Of a DNA stretch of 13,754 nucleotides, positions 1-7,665 are shown in pieces; within the stretch, counting starts at the first letter, position 1; every line of letters starts with the position of its first letter. The notes below the pieces were generated by a model, which did not search any database, was not told where the DNA came from, and was given only the letters and a program-made list of their open reading frames with translations. Made by a program: the position numbers and the translations under genes. Location of the stretch: assembly GCA_910578365.1 (NCBI GenBank), contig CAJTRC010000065.1:1-13754 (forward strand). The letters are read 5' to 3'. Source of the DNA: an uncultured Muribaculaceae bacterium (GTDB lineage Bacteria; Bacteroidota; Bacteroidia; Bacteroidales; Muribaculaceae).

Positions 1-106
1 AGTAACGTAGCGGCGTCCTGATTTGGCTTCAGCGGTGATTGCGATGGCTTCACGAATAATCGGAAGCACGACTGAAACCCCTGTAACTCAATTCTATCAC
101 TATATC

Positions 107-138
107 TTTCCGCATTTCACTTTTTTGTAGTAACTTTG
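107..138 (+). promoter_or_regulatory. Bacteroidota-type promoter for the GH20 gene
   Basis: TAACTTTG at 131-138 matches the Bacteroidota -7 consensus TAnnTTTG exactly. TTTC at 107-110 is one base off the -33 TTTG box, with a 20-bp spacer. Transcription would start near 143, giving a leader of about 15 nt before the ATG at 159. No Shine-Dalgarno sequence precedes that ATG, as usual in this phylum. The rest of 1-106 holds no convincing gene. Confidence 0.6.
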
Positions 139-158
139 CATCTGAAATAAATATCGCC

Positions 159-2411
159 ATGAAAATATTCAAATACATACGCATTGCAGCACTGCTGGCT
201 ATTGCCGCTGTCGCCGACACATCTGCCCGGGCTCAGGAACTGGATCTGACCCCCATGCCAAATTCAATCAGCATGAAGCAGGGTTCGGTGAAAATTCCGG
301 CCACTATCACCTATAAGACCAATTTCAAAAAAGCCGACCGAGCCGACCTGGAGGCTTATCTGCCCGACTATGCCCTGCGGATGGTTCCGGCCAAAAAGAA
401 GGCTTTTGTAAACATAATCCTCAGCGACAAAGGCGGGAAGGCCGAGGCGTATCGGCTCGACATAAGCCCCGACGGTGTAAATATATATGCCGCTGACGCC
501 GCCGGCGCTTTCTATGCCTTGCAGACTCTGGCTCAGCTTGCCCGCGACAAGAGCGAACTGCCACTGCTGACCATCGACGACGGACCGCGTTTCGAATACC
601 GCGGCGTACACATCGATGTGTCGCGCCACTTCTTCGGAACTGACTATATCAAAAAACAGCTCGACCTGCTATCGACATACAAGATAAACCGTATGCACTG
701 GCATCTGACCGATGCTGCCGGCTGGCGTCTGGAGATTCCGGGCTACCCGCGCCTTACCGACTTTGCGGCATGGCGCAGCGAGTCCGAGTTTTCCGACTGG
801 CATGAAAACGGCGGCAAGTACTGCGAAAGCACCACCGAAGGCGCATACGGCGGATATTATACCGAGGCCGATGTGAAAGAGGTGCTCGAGTATGCCCGCC
901 TGCGACACATTACCGTGATACCGGAAATCGAATTGCCGGGCCACTCGGCCGAGGTGCTGGCGGCCTATCCCGAACTGTCGTGCTACGGCGAGCCGTACAA
1001 GTCGGGCGAGGTGTGCATAGGCAACGAAGCCACGTTCAAGTTTTTTGAAGACGTGCTCGACGAGGTTATCCGCCTTTTTCCATCGCACTACATACATATT
1101 GGCGGCGACGAGGCCGACCGCAGCCACTGGAAGTCGTGCGCCAAGTGTCAGCAGCGCATCAAAGACGAAGGACTGACCGACGAGGCCCAGCTGCAGAGCT
1201 ACATGATAGAGCGCATCGAGCGGCATGTGAACAGCCGCGGACGCGACATCATAGGCTGGGACGAAATTCTCGACGGCGGTCTGGCTCCAAACGCCACCGT
1301 TATGTCGTGGCGCGGTGAAGAGGGCGGCATCAAGGCCGCACAGATGGGCCACGATGCTATTATGACTCCGGGAGCATACTGCTATCTCGACCAGTATCAG
1401 GACGATCCCGAAACCCAGCCAAAGGCGTTCGGCTCGACCATTACTGTATTCCACTGCTACTCCTACGACCCCGCACCGGCCTCGCTCGACCCTGAGATAC
1501 ACAAGCATATAATCGGTGTGCAGGGCAACAACTGGGCCGAGTATATCTCGACATATTCGCATGGCGAGTATATGATGTATCCGCGCATGATTGCACTTTG
1601 CGAAGTGGGCTGGACTCAGCCCGAAAACAAGAACGAGGATTCGTTCAAGCGCCGTATCAACGGCGAGATACGCCATATAAAAAGCCTGGGCTACAATCCG
1701 TTCACGCTGTCGACTCAGGTACAGACGGCACAGACCCCGGACTACGGCCGCAAATGTATAATTCTGGAGCTGACCTCGGAGAAAGACCCTATCGACATCC
1801 GCTATACACTCGACGGCAGCGAGCCCGACGCATCATCGCCCCTGTACAGCACTCCATTTGAGGTCACCGACTCAATAAAACTGAAGGCACGCCTGTTTAA
1901 CGGCGATACGCCGGCCGGCCCGGTAAAACTGCTCCGCACCGACTATCACAAGGGCATCGGCAAGAAAATAACATACGCAGGCCGCGGATATTACCGCCAC
2001 AGCGAGGCATACAAGGGCGGCGGCGACACCGGTCTGCTCGACGGCAAACGAGGCGGCCACAGCTATCAGGACGGCTTATGGCAGGGCTTCTGCCCCAACA
2101 ACCTGGACGCGACCATAGACTTGGGCGAAAATACCGCTGTAACCCGTATCATGGCAAACTTCATGCAGATGAAGACTCCACAGATATATCTGCCTGACAA
2201 TGTGGAGATATACATCTCTACCGACGGCAGCGACTTCAAACTGCTCCATACCGACTACGCCAAGCCCGAGGATGTTGCCAAGGATGCCGTTTTTGCCGAT
2301 TTCGGCTGGACAGGAGCTCCGGTAGAAGCCCGATATATCCGATTTGTGGCAAACCAGGCATCACGCCCCAACGCCGCATTCCTGTTTACCGACGAGATTG
2401 TGATACAATAA
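159..2411 (+). CDS. Secreted GH20 beta-N-acetylhexosaminidase with chitobiase-like and F5/8-type C domains
   Basis: Exo-hydrolase of the GH20 family that removes terminal beta-linked GlcNAc/GalNAc from glycans, by substrate-assisted catalysis in this family. A signal peptide covers roughly residues 1-25 (cleavage after ARA), so it acts in the periplasm or at the surface. Domains in order: GH20 N-terminal domain (about 28-145), TIM-barrel catalytic domain (about 147-500) opening with YRGVHIDVSRHF and containing the catalytic pair D317-E318 in HIGGDEADR, a chitobiase/FN3-like domain (about 530-600, motif YTLDGSEP), and a discoidin (F5/8 type C) carbohydrate-binding domain to the C-terminus (about 610-750). 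The 750-aa length is typical of Bacteroidales multi-domain hexosaminidases. Host mucin or N-glycans, or peptidoglycan sugars, are plausible substrates; specificity cannot be read from the sequence. It stands alone, with its own promoter and no SusCD pair next to it. Confidence 0.95.
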   Translation: MKIFKYIRIAALLAIAAVADTSARAQELDLTPMPNSISMKQGSVKIPATITYKTNFKKADRADLEAYLPDYALRMVPAKKKAFVNIILSDKGGKAEAYRLDISPDGVNIYAADAAGAFYALQTLAQLARDKSELPLLTIDDGPRFEYRGVHIDVSRHFFGTDYIKKQLDLLSTYKINRMHWHLTDAAGWRLEIPGYPRLTDFAAWRSESEFSDWHENGGKYCESTTEGAYGGYYTEADVKEVLEYARLRHITVIPEIELPGHSAEVLAAYPELSCYGEPYKSGEVCIGNEATFKFFEDVLDEVIRLFPSHYIHIGGDEADRSHWKSCAKCQQRIKDEGLTDEAQLQSYMIERIERHVNSRGRDIIGWDEILDGGLAPNATVMSWRGEEGGIKAAQMGHDAIMTPGAYCYLDQYQDDPETQPKAFGSTITVFHCYSYDPAPASLDPEIHKHIIGVQGNNWAEYISTYSHGEYMMYPRMIALCEVGWTQPENKNEDSFKRRINGEIRHIKSLGYNPFTLSTQVQTAQTPDYGRKCIILELTSEKDPIDIRYTLDGSEPDASSPLYSTPFEVTDSIKLKARLFNGDTPAGPVKLLRTDYHKGIGKKITYAGRGYYRHSEAYKGGGDTGLLDGKRGGHSYQDGLWQGFCPNNLDATIDLGENTAVTRIMANFMQMKTPQIYLPDNVEIYISTDGSDFKLLHTDYAKPEDVAKDAVFADFGWTGAPVEARYIRFVANQASRPNAAFLFTDEIVIQ

Positions 2412-2438
2412 CAGACTGGCACAGCGTCCGGCCCCGCT

Positions 2439-3368
2439 TCAGAGCTGACGTTTTCTGCGCAGCGACGGAAACATCAGGCGCATGCGCAGAAGCACATGGT
2501 CGATGGGGTCGGCCACAACCACCATCGATGTGGCGAGGACTATGAGCAGGCCGCCGGCTATCTCACGCGCCGACAGCGTCTGGTCGAGCACCACCACACT
2601 GAGCACCACGGCAGTAACAGGCTCGAGCGCACCGAATATGGCCGTAGGCGTGGGGCCAATCCAGTGTATTGCCATGGTGGTGCAGCCCAGCGACACGACC
2701 GTGGGCAGCAATGCCAGTGCCAGCACATTCAGCCAGCCTACAGGCTTCGCCGGCAGCGCAAGCGGCTCTCCGGCGGCAATCATAAACACGAACACCGAGC
2801 TACCTATAAGCAACTGCCAAAACAGCAGTTTGAGCGTAGGAATATCACGCACTGCTTGCGACACATTGGTCATGACCAGATACAAGGCATAGGTAAGCGA
2901 CGAAAGAAATACCATCAGGCACCCCATGACACTGAGGGTGAAACCACCCTCGGTACGCAGCAGTAACAACAGGCCGCCGGACATCAGCACCAGGCATATA
3001 CCGGTGGTAATCCTGAAGCGCTCGTGAAAGAAAAAGGCCATAAGCACCGCTACCAGCACCGGATATATGAACAGCAGGGTCGAGGCTACGCCGGAATTCA
3101 TGTATTTGTACGACTCGAACAAGCCCAGCGACGACAGCCCCATGAGTATGCCCAGCACAGCCACAGGCATCAGCCGGCGTCGCTCGAGCCGCAGCGAACG
3201 TTTGCGCCACAGCAGCATAACCAGCAGTATGGGCAAGCTAAACAAATACCTGAACAACAACACCGAAGTGGGGTTCATGCCCATTTCATACAATGGTACG
3301 GCGAAGGCCGGGTTTGTACCATATGTGGCAGCGGCCACAGCCGCCAACAGATATCCTTTCAGTTTCAT
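2439..3368 (-). CDS. EamA/DMT-superfamily transporter
   Basis: Inner-membrane permease of the drug/metabolite transporter superfamily. The 309-aa protein is made of about ten hydrophobic helices arranged as two EamA repeats (roughly residues 5-135 and 150-290) and ends in a basic tail (RRKRQL), which fits a cytoplasmic C-terminus. The N-terminus, with AAATYGTNPAFAVPLYEMG, is a typical EamA opening (conserved G-x-N-x next to TM1), which supports the ATG at 3368. Related proteins export or import amino acids, nucleosides, drugs or other small metabolites; the substrate cannot be inferred here. The gene is convergent with the GH20 gene (27-bp gap, no clear terminator) and divergent from parA. 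Its -7 box lies only 4 bp upstream of the start codon, so the mRNA may be leaderless or nearly so. Confidence 0.9.
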   Translation of the reverse strand: MKLKGYLLAAVAAATYGTNPAFAVPLYEMGMNPTSVLLFRYLFSLPILLVMLLWRKRSLRLERRRLMPVAVLGILMGLSSLGLFESYKYMNSGVASTLLFIYPVLVAVLMAFFFHERFRITTGICLVLMSGGLLLLLRTEGGFTLSVMGCLMVFLSSLTYALYLVMTNVSQAVRDIPTLKLLFWQLLIGSSVFVFMIAAGEPLALPAKPVGWLNVLALALLPTVVSLGCTTMAIHWIGPTPTAIFGALEPVTAVVLSVVVLDQTLSAREIAGGLLIVLATSMVVVADPIDHVLLRMRLMFPSLRRKRQL

Positions 3369-3372
3369 GCCA

Positions 3373-3380
3373 CAAAATTA
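3373..3380 (-). promoter_or_regulatory. -7 promoter box for the EamA transporter gene
   Basis: On the minus strand TAATTTTG fits TAnnTTTG exactly. Only 4 bp separate it from the ATG at 3368, so transcription would start at or next to the start codon. No good -33 TTTG box is visible 19-21 bp further upstream, which lowers confidence. Confidence 0.45.
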
Positions 3381-3417
3381 GCAAAAAAAACGATACGGAC
3401 ATCTATCGAAAAAATGT

Positions 3418-3456
3418 AGATAAATTGTGGAACATTTTAAGATAATTTGTGGAACA
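3418..3456 (+). repeat. Tandem 17-bp direct repeat, each copy with a parS half-site, upstream of parA
   Basis: The 17-mers at 3418-3434 and 3440-3456 are identical except at one base and are offset by 22 bp, about two helical turns. Each ends in GTGGAACA (3427-3434 and 3449-3456), which equals the right half of the parS family TGTTNCACGTGNAACA. Each copy also has dyad symmetry around GGA: TTGT-GGA-ACAA in the second, and AAA-n-TGT-GGA-ACA-n-TTT in the first. The second copy abuts the -33 region of the parA promoter, the expected position for an operator. The binding protein is unknown; ParB itself is the obvious candidate. Confidence 0.55.
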
Positions 3457-3460
3457 ATTG

Positions 3461-3492
3461 TTTCGCCATCCAAAAAGAAATAGCTAATTTTG
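3461..3492 (+). promoter_or_regulatory. Promoter of the parA operon
   Basis: TAATTTTG at 3485-3492 fits the -7 consensus. TTTC at 3461-3464 (inside TTGTTTC, 3458-3464) sits 20 bp upstream as the -33 box, the same geometry as the GH20 promoter. The predicted start near 3497 gives a leader of about 24 nt to the parA ATG. This is the only convincing promoter I find for the seven-gene run to 12715. Confidence 0.6.
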
Positions 3493-3520
3493 CAATTGTA
3501 AAATCATTAACACACTCGCA

Positions 3521-4285
3521 ATGGGTAAAATTATTGCAATAGCCAATCAGAAAGGCGGCGTTGGCAAGACCACCACCACCATCAATCTTGCCGCCTCGCT
3601 GGCCAACGAAGGCAAACGCGTGCTGATTATCGACGCCGACCCTCAGGCCAATGCTACGTCGGGCTACGGCATCGACCCCAAGTCGATGTCCTCCTCCATA
3701 TACGAATGTCTGGTCGACGGATACCCCATGACCGGCTCCGAAGTACCCACATGTATGGAGGGCCTTTATCTTATAGGTTCACGAATAGACCTCGCCGGCG
3801 CAGAGCTGGAGCTAATCAACAAAGCCAACCGCGAACGTGTGCTGGCCGACCTGCTGGCGCCTGTACGCGGCAACTACGACTATATTCTCATCGACTGCTC
3901 GCCCTCGCTGGGCCTTATTACCGTAAATGCCCTCACGGCAGCCGACTCGGTGATAATACCCGTACAGGCCGAATACTTTGCCCTCGAAGGCATAAGCAAA
4001 CTGATGAATACCATACGCATAATAAAATCGCGCCTTAATCCGCAACTGGCCATCGAAGGCTTTCTGCTGACCATGTACGACGCACGCCTGCGACTGGCCA
4101 ACCAGATTTACGAAGAGCTGAAAGGCTACTTCGGCGACATGGTGTTCGACACCGTGATACCACGCAACATACGCCTGAGCGAAGCTCCCAGCCACGGACT
4201 GCCCGCTCTGCTCTATGACTCCGAAAGCCGCGGAGCCACCTCGCACCAGCTGCTGGCCAAAGAACTAATAGCTAACAACAAATAA
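3521..4285 (+). CDS. parA: Chromosome-partitioning ATPase ParA/Soj
   Basis: ATPase that forms ATP-dependent dimers on nucleoid DNA and, driven by ParB-parS complexes, segregates replication origins. The deviant Walker A KGGVGKTT occupies residues 11-18, with the signature lysine K11 and K16. The A' motif is DADPQA from D38, and the Walker B-type motif ILIDCSPS has its aspartate at D125. At 254 aa and without an N-terminal helix-turn-helix, it is the short chromosomal (Soj, type Ib-like) form rather than the long plasmid P1/F type, so it is not expected to bind its own operator through an HTH. parB begins 7 bp after the stop, confirming the pair. The gene lies behind a promoter flanked by half-parS repeats. 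Confidence 0.97.
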   Translation: MGKIIAIANQKGGVGKTTTTINLAASLANEGKRVLIIDADPQANATSGYGIDPKSMSSSIYECLVDGYPMTGSEVPTCMEGLYLIGSRIDLAGAELELINKANRERVLADLLAPVRGNYDYILIDCSPSLGLITVNALTAADSVIIPVQAEYFALEGISKLMNTIRIIKSRLNPQLAIEGFLLTMYDARLRLANQIYEELKGYFGDMVFDTVIPRNIRLSEAPSHGLPALLYDSESRGATSHQLLAKELIANNK

Positions 4286-4292
4286 CACTATA

Positions 4293-5177
4293 ATGGCAAT
4301 AAACCGCAAGCCCCTGGGCCGAGGACTCGGCACACTGATGTCGATGGACGATGTTCCGGCCACCGGCTCATCGAGCATAAACGATGTGGCCCTCGACCGC
4401 ATCACCCCCAATCCCGAGCAACCGCGTACGACCTTCGATGAGGAAGCCCTCGACGAACTCGCGGCCAGCATACGCGAACTGGGCATTATACAGCCACTGT
4501 CGCTGCGCAAGACCGGCCCCGACAGCTATCAGATTATTGCCGGCGAACGACGTTACCGCGCCGCCATGCGCGCCGGACTCAGTTCGGTTCCGGCCTACAT
4601 ACGCTCGGCCAACGAAGCCGAGCTAACCGAGATGGCGCTCATCGAAAATATTCAGCGCGAGGACCTCAACGCCATTGAAATAGCTCTTACGTTCAAGAAA
4701 CTGATTGACCAGTACAACCTCACTCAGGAGCGCCTGAGCGAACGCATCGGCAAGAAGCGTGCCACTGTGGCAAACTTTCTGCGACTCCTCAAACTGCCTG
4801 CCGAAGTGCAGCTGGGCCTGCGCGACAAACGTGTGGACATGGGCCACGCCCGCGCACTGCTGACACTCTCCGACCCATCGATGCAGCTGAAACTGTACAA
4901 CGAGATTCTTCGCCAGGGTCTGTCGGTGCGACGTGTCGAGGAGCTGGCCAAAGCATGGGAAAACGGCAACGAAGCCAAGGAACCCGCCGAAAAAGGCTCC
5001 AGCAGCCGATATAGCACGGGCGACTTCGACATTCTGAAAAAGCATCTGTCGAGCGCATTCCAGACCGACGTGAAATTCAGCTGCGACAAAGCCGGACGCG
5101 GCAAAATCACCTTCCCCTTCCAGAACGACGACGAACTGGAACGCCTCATATCCCTATTCGACACATTAAAGAAGTGA
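4293..5177 (+). CDS. parB: Chromosome-partitioning protein ParB/Spo0J, CTPase clamp
   Basis: Binds parS and slides on DNA as a CTP-dependent clamp, stimulating ParA and usually loading SMC. The N-terminal ParB/sulfiredoxin-like domain contains the nucleotide-binding boxes GERRYRA (GERR at residues 84-87) and ENIQRED (118-124). It is followed by the HTH/KorB-type parS-recognition domain, with the helix pair LTQERLSERIGKKRATVANF around residues 141-160, and a linker rich in charged residues and serine. The C-terminal dimerization domain closes the protein at about residues 230-294. The 294-aa length is normal. Its TGA overlaps the GTG start of the next gene by 4 bp, so translation is probably coupled. 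No complete parS palindrome was found by eye in this window. Confidence 0.97.
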   Translation: MAINRKPLGRGLGTLMSMDDVPATGSSSINDVALDRITPNPEQPRTTFDEEALDELAASIRELGIIQPLSLRKTGPDSYQIIAGERRYRAAMRAGLSSVPAYIRSANEAELTEMALIENIQREDLNAIEIALTFKKLIDQYNLTQERLSERIGKKRATVANFLRLLKLPAEVQLGLRDKRVDMGHARALLTLSDPSMQLKLYNEILRQGLSVRRVEELAKAWENGNEAKEPAEKGSSSRYSTGDFDILKKHLSSAFQTDVKFSCDKAGRGKITFPFQNDDELERLISLFDTLKK

Positions 5178-5920
5178 AGCATAAGCGCTTACATATAATA
5201 CCGCTGATACTGTGCATGCTCTGCGCCGCACCGTCGCTGCGGGCCGACGAGCCACGCGAGGCAGAACTCGACGTGACCGACCCCTTCGACATTGCCACAG
5301 CCGGAGCCGACAGTCTGATATTCGTATCCGCCGCCGATACCCTGCAGCAACCTGCAGAGGCAGCCGACAGCATGCCGGCCAGGAAGCCAATGGACTACGA
5401 TGCCTGGGAGGAGCGCGAGGTACAGTTCAACCCCGACCCCACCCGCGCCGTATGGATGTCGGCACTCTTTCCGGGTCTGGGCCAGCTGTACAACCGCCGC
5501 TACTGGAAACTGCCCATTGTGGCGGGCGCATACGTGGGTCTGGGATATGCCACCTCGTGGAACAACTCCATGCTCCGCGACTACACCCGCGCATACCGCG
5601 ATATCTCAGACAACGACGACAGTACCCGCTCCTATATGGACTTTTTTCCGCCCACTACCAAAGAGGAAGACCTCGACCGTACATGGCTCACCAACATAAT
5701 GCGCGCCCGCAAGGACTTCTACCGCCGTAACCGCGACCTCTGCATCATTTCAATGGTTGGAGTGTATCTGCTGGCAATGGTCGACGCCTACGTCGACGCA
5801 TCGCTTTCGCATTTCGACATCACCCCCGATTTGGCCATGGACATTGCTCCGCAACTGATGCTCAACGATTCTCGCATATCCAAACCCGCTCTCGGCCTGG
5901 TATGGGCCCTGACGTTTTAA
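5174..5920 (+). CDS. DUF5683 membrane protein
   Basis: Protein of unknown function with a DUF5683 domain. The N-terminus is a signal peptide or anchor (basic KHKR, then a hydrophobic stretch to about residue 23). An acidic, low-complexity segment follows (about 25-80), then the conserved DUF5683 core from T90: TRAVWMSALFPGLGQLYNRR and hydrophobic helices at about 115-130 and 190-210. The FPGLGQxYN pattern resembles TM2/DUF5683-type membrane proteins. I chose the GTG at 5174, which forms a GTGA overlap with the parB stop, because the first internal ATG (5216) would cut the signal peptide in half. In Bacteroidota I recall this family commonly lying between parB and a LysM lytic transglycosylase, as here, which suggests an envelope role linked to chromosome segregation or division; that role is inference. 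Confidence 0.85.
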   Translation: MKHKRLHIIPLILCMLCAAPSLRADEPREAELDVTDPFDIATAGADSLIFVSAADTLQQPAEAADSMPARKPMDYDAWEEREVQFNPDPTRAVWMSALFPGLGQLYNRRYWKLPIVAGAYVGLGYATSWNNSMLRDYTRAYRDISDNDDSTRSYMDFFPPTTKEEDLDRTWLTNIMRARKDFYRRNRDLCIISMVGVYLLAMVDAYVDASLSHFDITPDLAMDIAPQLMLNDSRISKPALGLVWALTF

Positions 5921-5946
5921 CCCCTCATCCACCGCACTGCTCTGTA

Positions 5947-7644
5947 ATGAAAATCTTAACCCGACTTCTCTCTCTGGCCGCAGCTGTGGCTATCGCCTGG
6001 CCCGCCACGCAGGCAAAACCCGCACCTTCGATTCTTGCAATCAAGGACACTATACACGACAACTCCGTAATCATACCCGAGAGTTTCGAAACCGACGTGA
6101 AAAAGATGCAGGAAAACTGGTATCTCAAAAATTATGCCCAGCTTGACCGCAACGCCGACTCACGTCCCAGCCCTGTAACCACTGACCAGGACTACATCGA
6201 CCGTCTGGCTCTGTTGCCTACCGTCATCGACATGCCCTACAACTCGGTGGTGAAAAACTTTATTGTAATGTACTCCGAGCGCAAGCGCCAGCTGGTAGAG
6301 AACATGCTGGGTATGAGCCTCTACTACATGCCCATATTCGAAGAGGCCTTGGAACGCTACGGCCTGCCCCTGGAACTGCGCTACCTGCCGGTAATCGAAA
6401 GCGCCCTCAACCCCAGCGCCGTTTCGCGCGCCGGAGCTGCCGGCCTGTGGCAGTTCATGCCGGGTACCGCCACCCAAATGGGCCTGGAACTGAACTCATT
6501 GGTGGATATGCGCCGCGATCCAATATCATCGTCCGACGCCGCCGCCCGCTATCTCAAACAGCTGTATGATATTTTCGGCGACTGGTCGCTGGCTATAGCC
6601 TCATACAACTGCGGTCCGGGCAACGTGGCTAAAGCCATACGTCGTGCCGGCGGCGGCAAAAAAGACTTCTGGGAAATTTATCCTTTCCTGCCTGCCGAAA
6701 CCCGCGGATATGTACCTGCCTTCATCGCAGCCAACTATGTGATGAACAACTACGACAAGCACAACATATCGCCTGCACTGGCCCGCAAACCTATTCTCAC
6801 CGACACCGTACACATCAGCCGGCGCATACACTTCCGCCAGATTAGCGACGTGCTGGCGATTCCAATGGACGAGTTGCGCGCACTGAACCCGCAGTTCCGC
6901 ACCGACCTTATTCCCGGCGATATTCGCCCATATGCCCTTGTACTGCCCTCGCTACAGACATTCGCATATATAGCCAACGAAGATTCAATCGCCAACCACA
7001 ATGCCACACTGTATGCCCGCCGCAATATAGTGGAGCCTGCCAACGGCTCGGTAAAGGGCAGCGACAGCAAAGGCCGCTATGTCGACGAACTTGTGGTAAA
7101 ATATCATAAGGTGGCCAAAGGCGAAACTCTGTCTAAAATAGCCCGCAAATACGGCGTCACTGTAGCCTCCATACGCAAATCCAACGGCATGAGCCGCAAA
7201 AAGAAAGTACGACGGGGCCAGCGACTGAAAATCAATACATACCAGCGTCGCTACATAAAGGACGAGCCGGCTGTAGCCACCGCCGAAGTCGAAGCCGCGG
7301 CCGTGGCCGACTCCACTGCAGTAGAACGCTCGCTCGAACGTGGACTGGGAAACCGCGCCGACTCGCTGCAGCAGGCGGATCAAGCATCGCAAGCACAGCA
7401 AATAGCAGCCGAACAGCCCAAAGCCAAAGCCAAAGCCCAGCCTCAGCCTAAAGCCAAAACAAAAAGCCCTAAGACTACACGCCACAAAGTGCGCAAAGGC
7501 GAAAGCCTCGACAAAATCGCCAAACGCTACGGCATAACTCTGGCTGCACTGAAAGCCGCAAACCCCAAAGTAAAAAGCGACAAAATTCAGATTGGCCAGA
7601 CTATTATAGTGCCGGAAAAAACATCGAAAAACAAACGCCGTTAA
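5947..7644 (+). CDS. mltD: Periplasmic MltD-type lytic transglycosylase with two LysM domains
   Basis: Cleaves the MurNAc-GlcNAc bond of peptidoglycan to give 1,6-anhydro ends. The SLT/GH23 domain spans about residues 135-270, with the catalytic glutamate E151 in PVIESALNPSA. The family motifs GAAGLWQFMPGTA and IASYNCGPGNV are also present. LysM1 lies at about 386-430 (KVAKGETLSKIARKYG) and LysM2 at about 512-556 (KVRKGESLDKIAKRYG). They are joined by an Ala/Lys/Gln/Pro-rich linker and bind glycan strands. The ATG at 5947 is preferred: it gives a clean signal peptide (MKILTRLLSLAAAVAIAW, cleavage near residue 23). The upstream in-frame ATG at 5902 adds 15 polar residues and lies inside the DUF5683 gene. 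No lipobox is seen, so it is probably soluble periplasmic. The gap to the previous gene is 26 bp. Confidence 0.93.
   Translation: MKILTRLLSLAAAVAIAWPATQAKPAPSILAIKDTIHDNSVIIPESFETDVKKMQENWYLKNYAQLDRNADSRPSPVTTDQDYIDRLALLPTVIDMPYNSVVKNFIVMYSERKRQLVENMLGMSLYYMPIFEEALERYGLPLELRYLPVIESALNPSAVSRAGAAGLWQFMPGTATQMGLELNSLVDMRRDPISSSDAAARYLKQLYDIFGDWSLAIASYNCGPGNVAKAIRRAGGGKKDFWEIYPFLPAETRGYVPAFIAANYVMNNYDKHNISPALARKPILTDTVHISRRIHFRQISDVLAIPMDELRALNPQFRTDLIPGDIRPYALVLPSLQTFAYIANEDSIANHNATLYARRNIVEPANGSVKGSDSKGRYVDELVVKYHKVAKGETLSKIARKYGVTVASIRKSNGMSRKKKVRRGQRLKINTYQRRYIKDEPAVATAEVEAAAVADSTAVERSLERGLGNRADSLQQADQASQAQQIAAEQPKAKAKAQPQPKAKTKSPKTTRHKVRKGESLDKIAKRYGITLAALKAANPKVKSDKIQIGQTIIVPEKTSKNKRR
7420..7455 (+). 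repeat. Low-complexity hexamer repeat in the LysM linker
   Basis: AAAGCC occurs three times in tandem (7420-7437), then CAGCCT twice, then AAAGCC again. It encodes the alternating Ala-Lys and Pro-Gln linker between the two LysM domains. Copy number could vary between strains through slippage and change only linker length, since the unit is a multiple of three. Confidence 0.7.
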
Positions 7645-7665
7645 TCCAATCCTTACTATCACATC

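Noticed and set aside
669..1676. 335-aa open frame antisense to the GH20 gene
   Set aside because: It is a codon-bias shadow of a clear GH20 enzyme, has no domain pattern and no start signals. The same applies to the long antisense frames at 6985-7794, 7948-8826, 10872-11426 and 11750-12619.
2453..2491. 9-bp inverted repeat (TTCTGCGCA / TGCGCAGAA) considered as a terminator between the convergent GH20 and EamA genes
   Set aside because: It lies inside the EamA coding region, has a 21-nt loop and no T-run in either direction; probably chance in Arg-rich codons.
5902..5946. Earlier ATG start for the lytic transglycosylase
   Set aside because: It would place a polar 15-residue extension before a good signal peptide and overlap the DUF5683 gene by 19 bp; the ATG at 5947 fits better.
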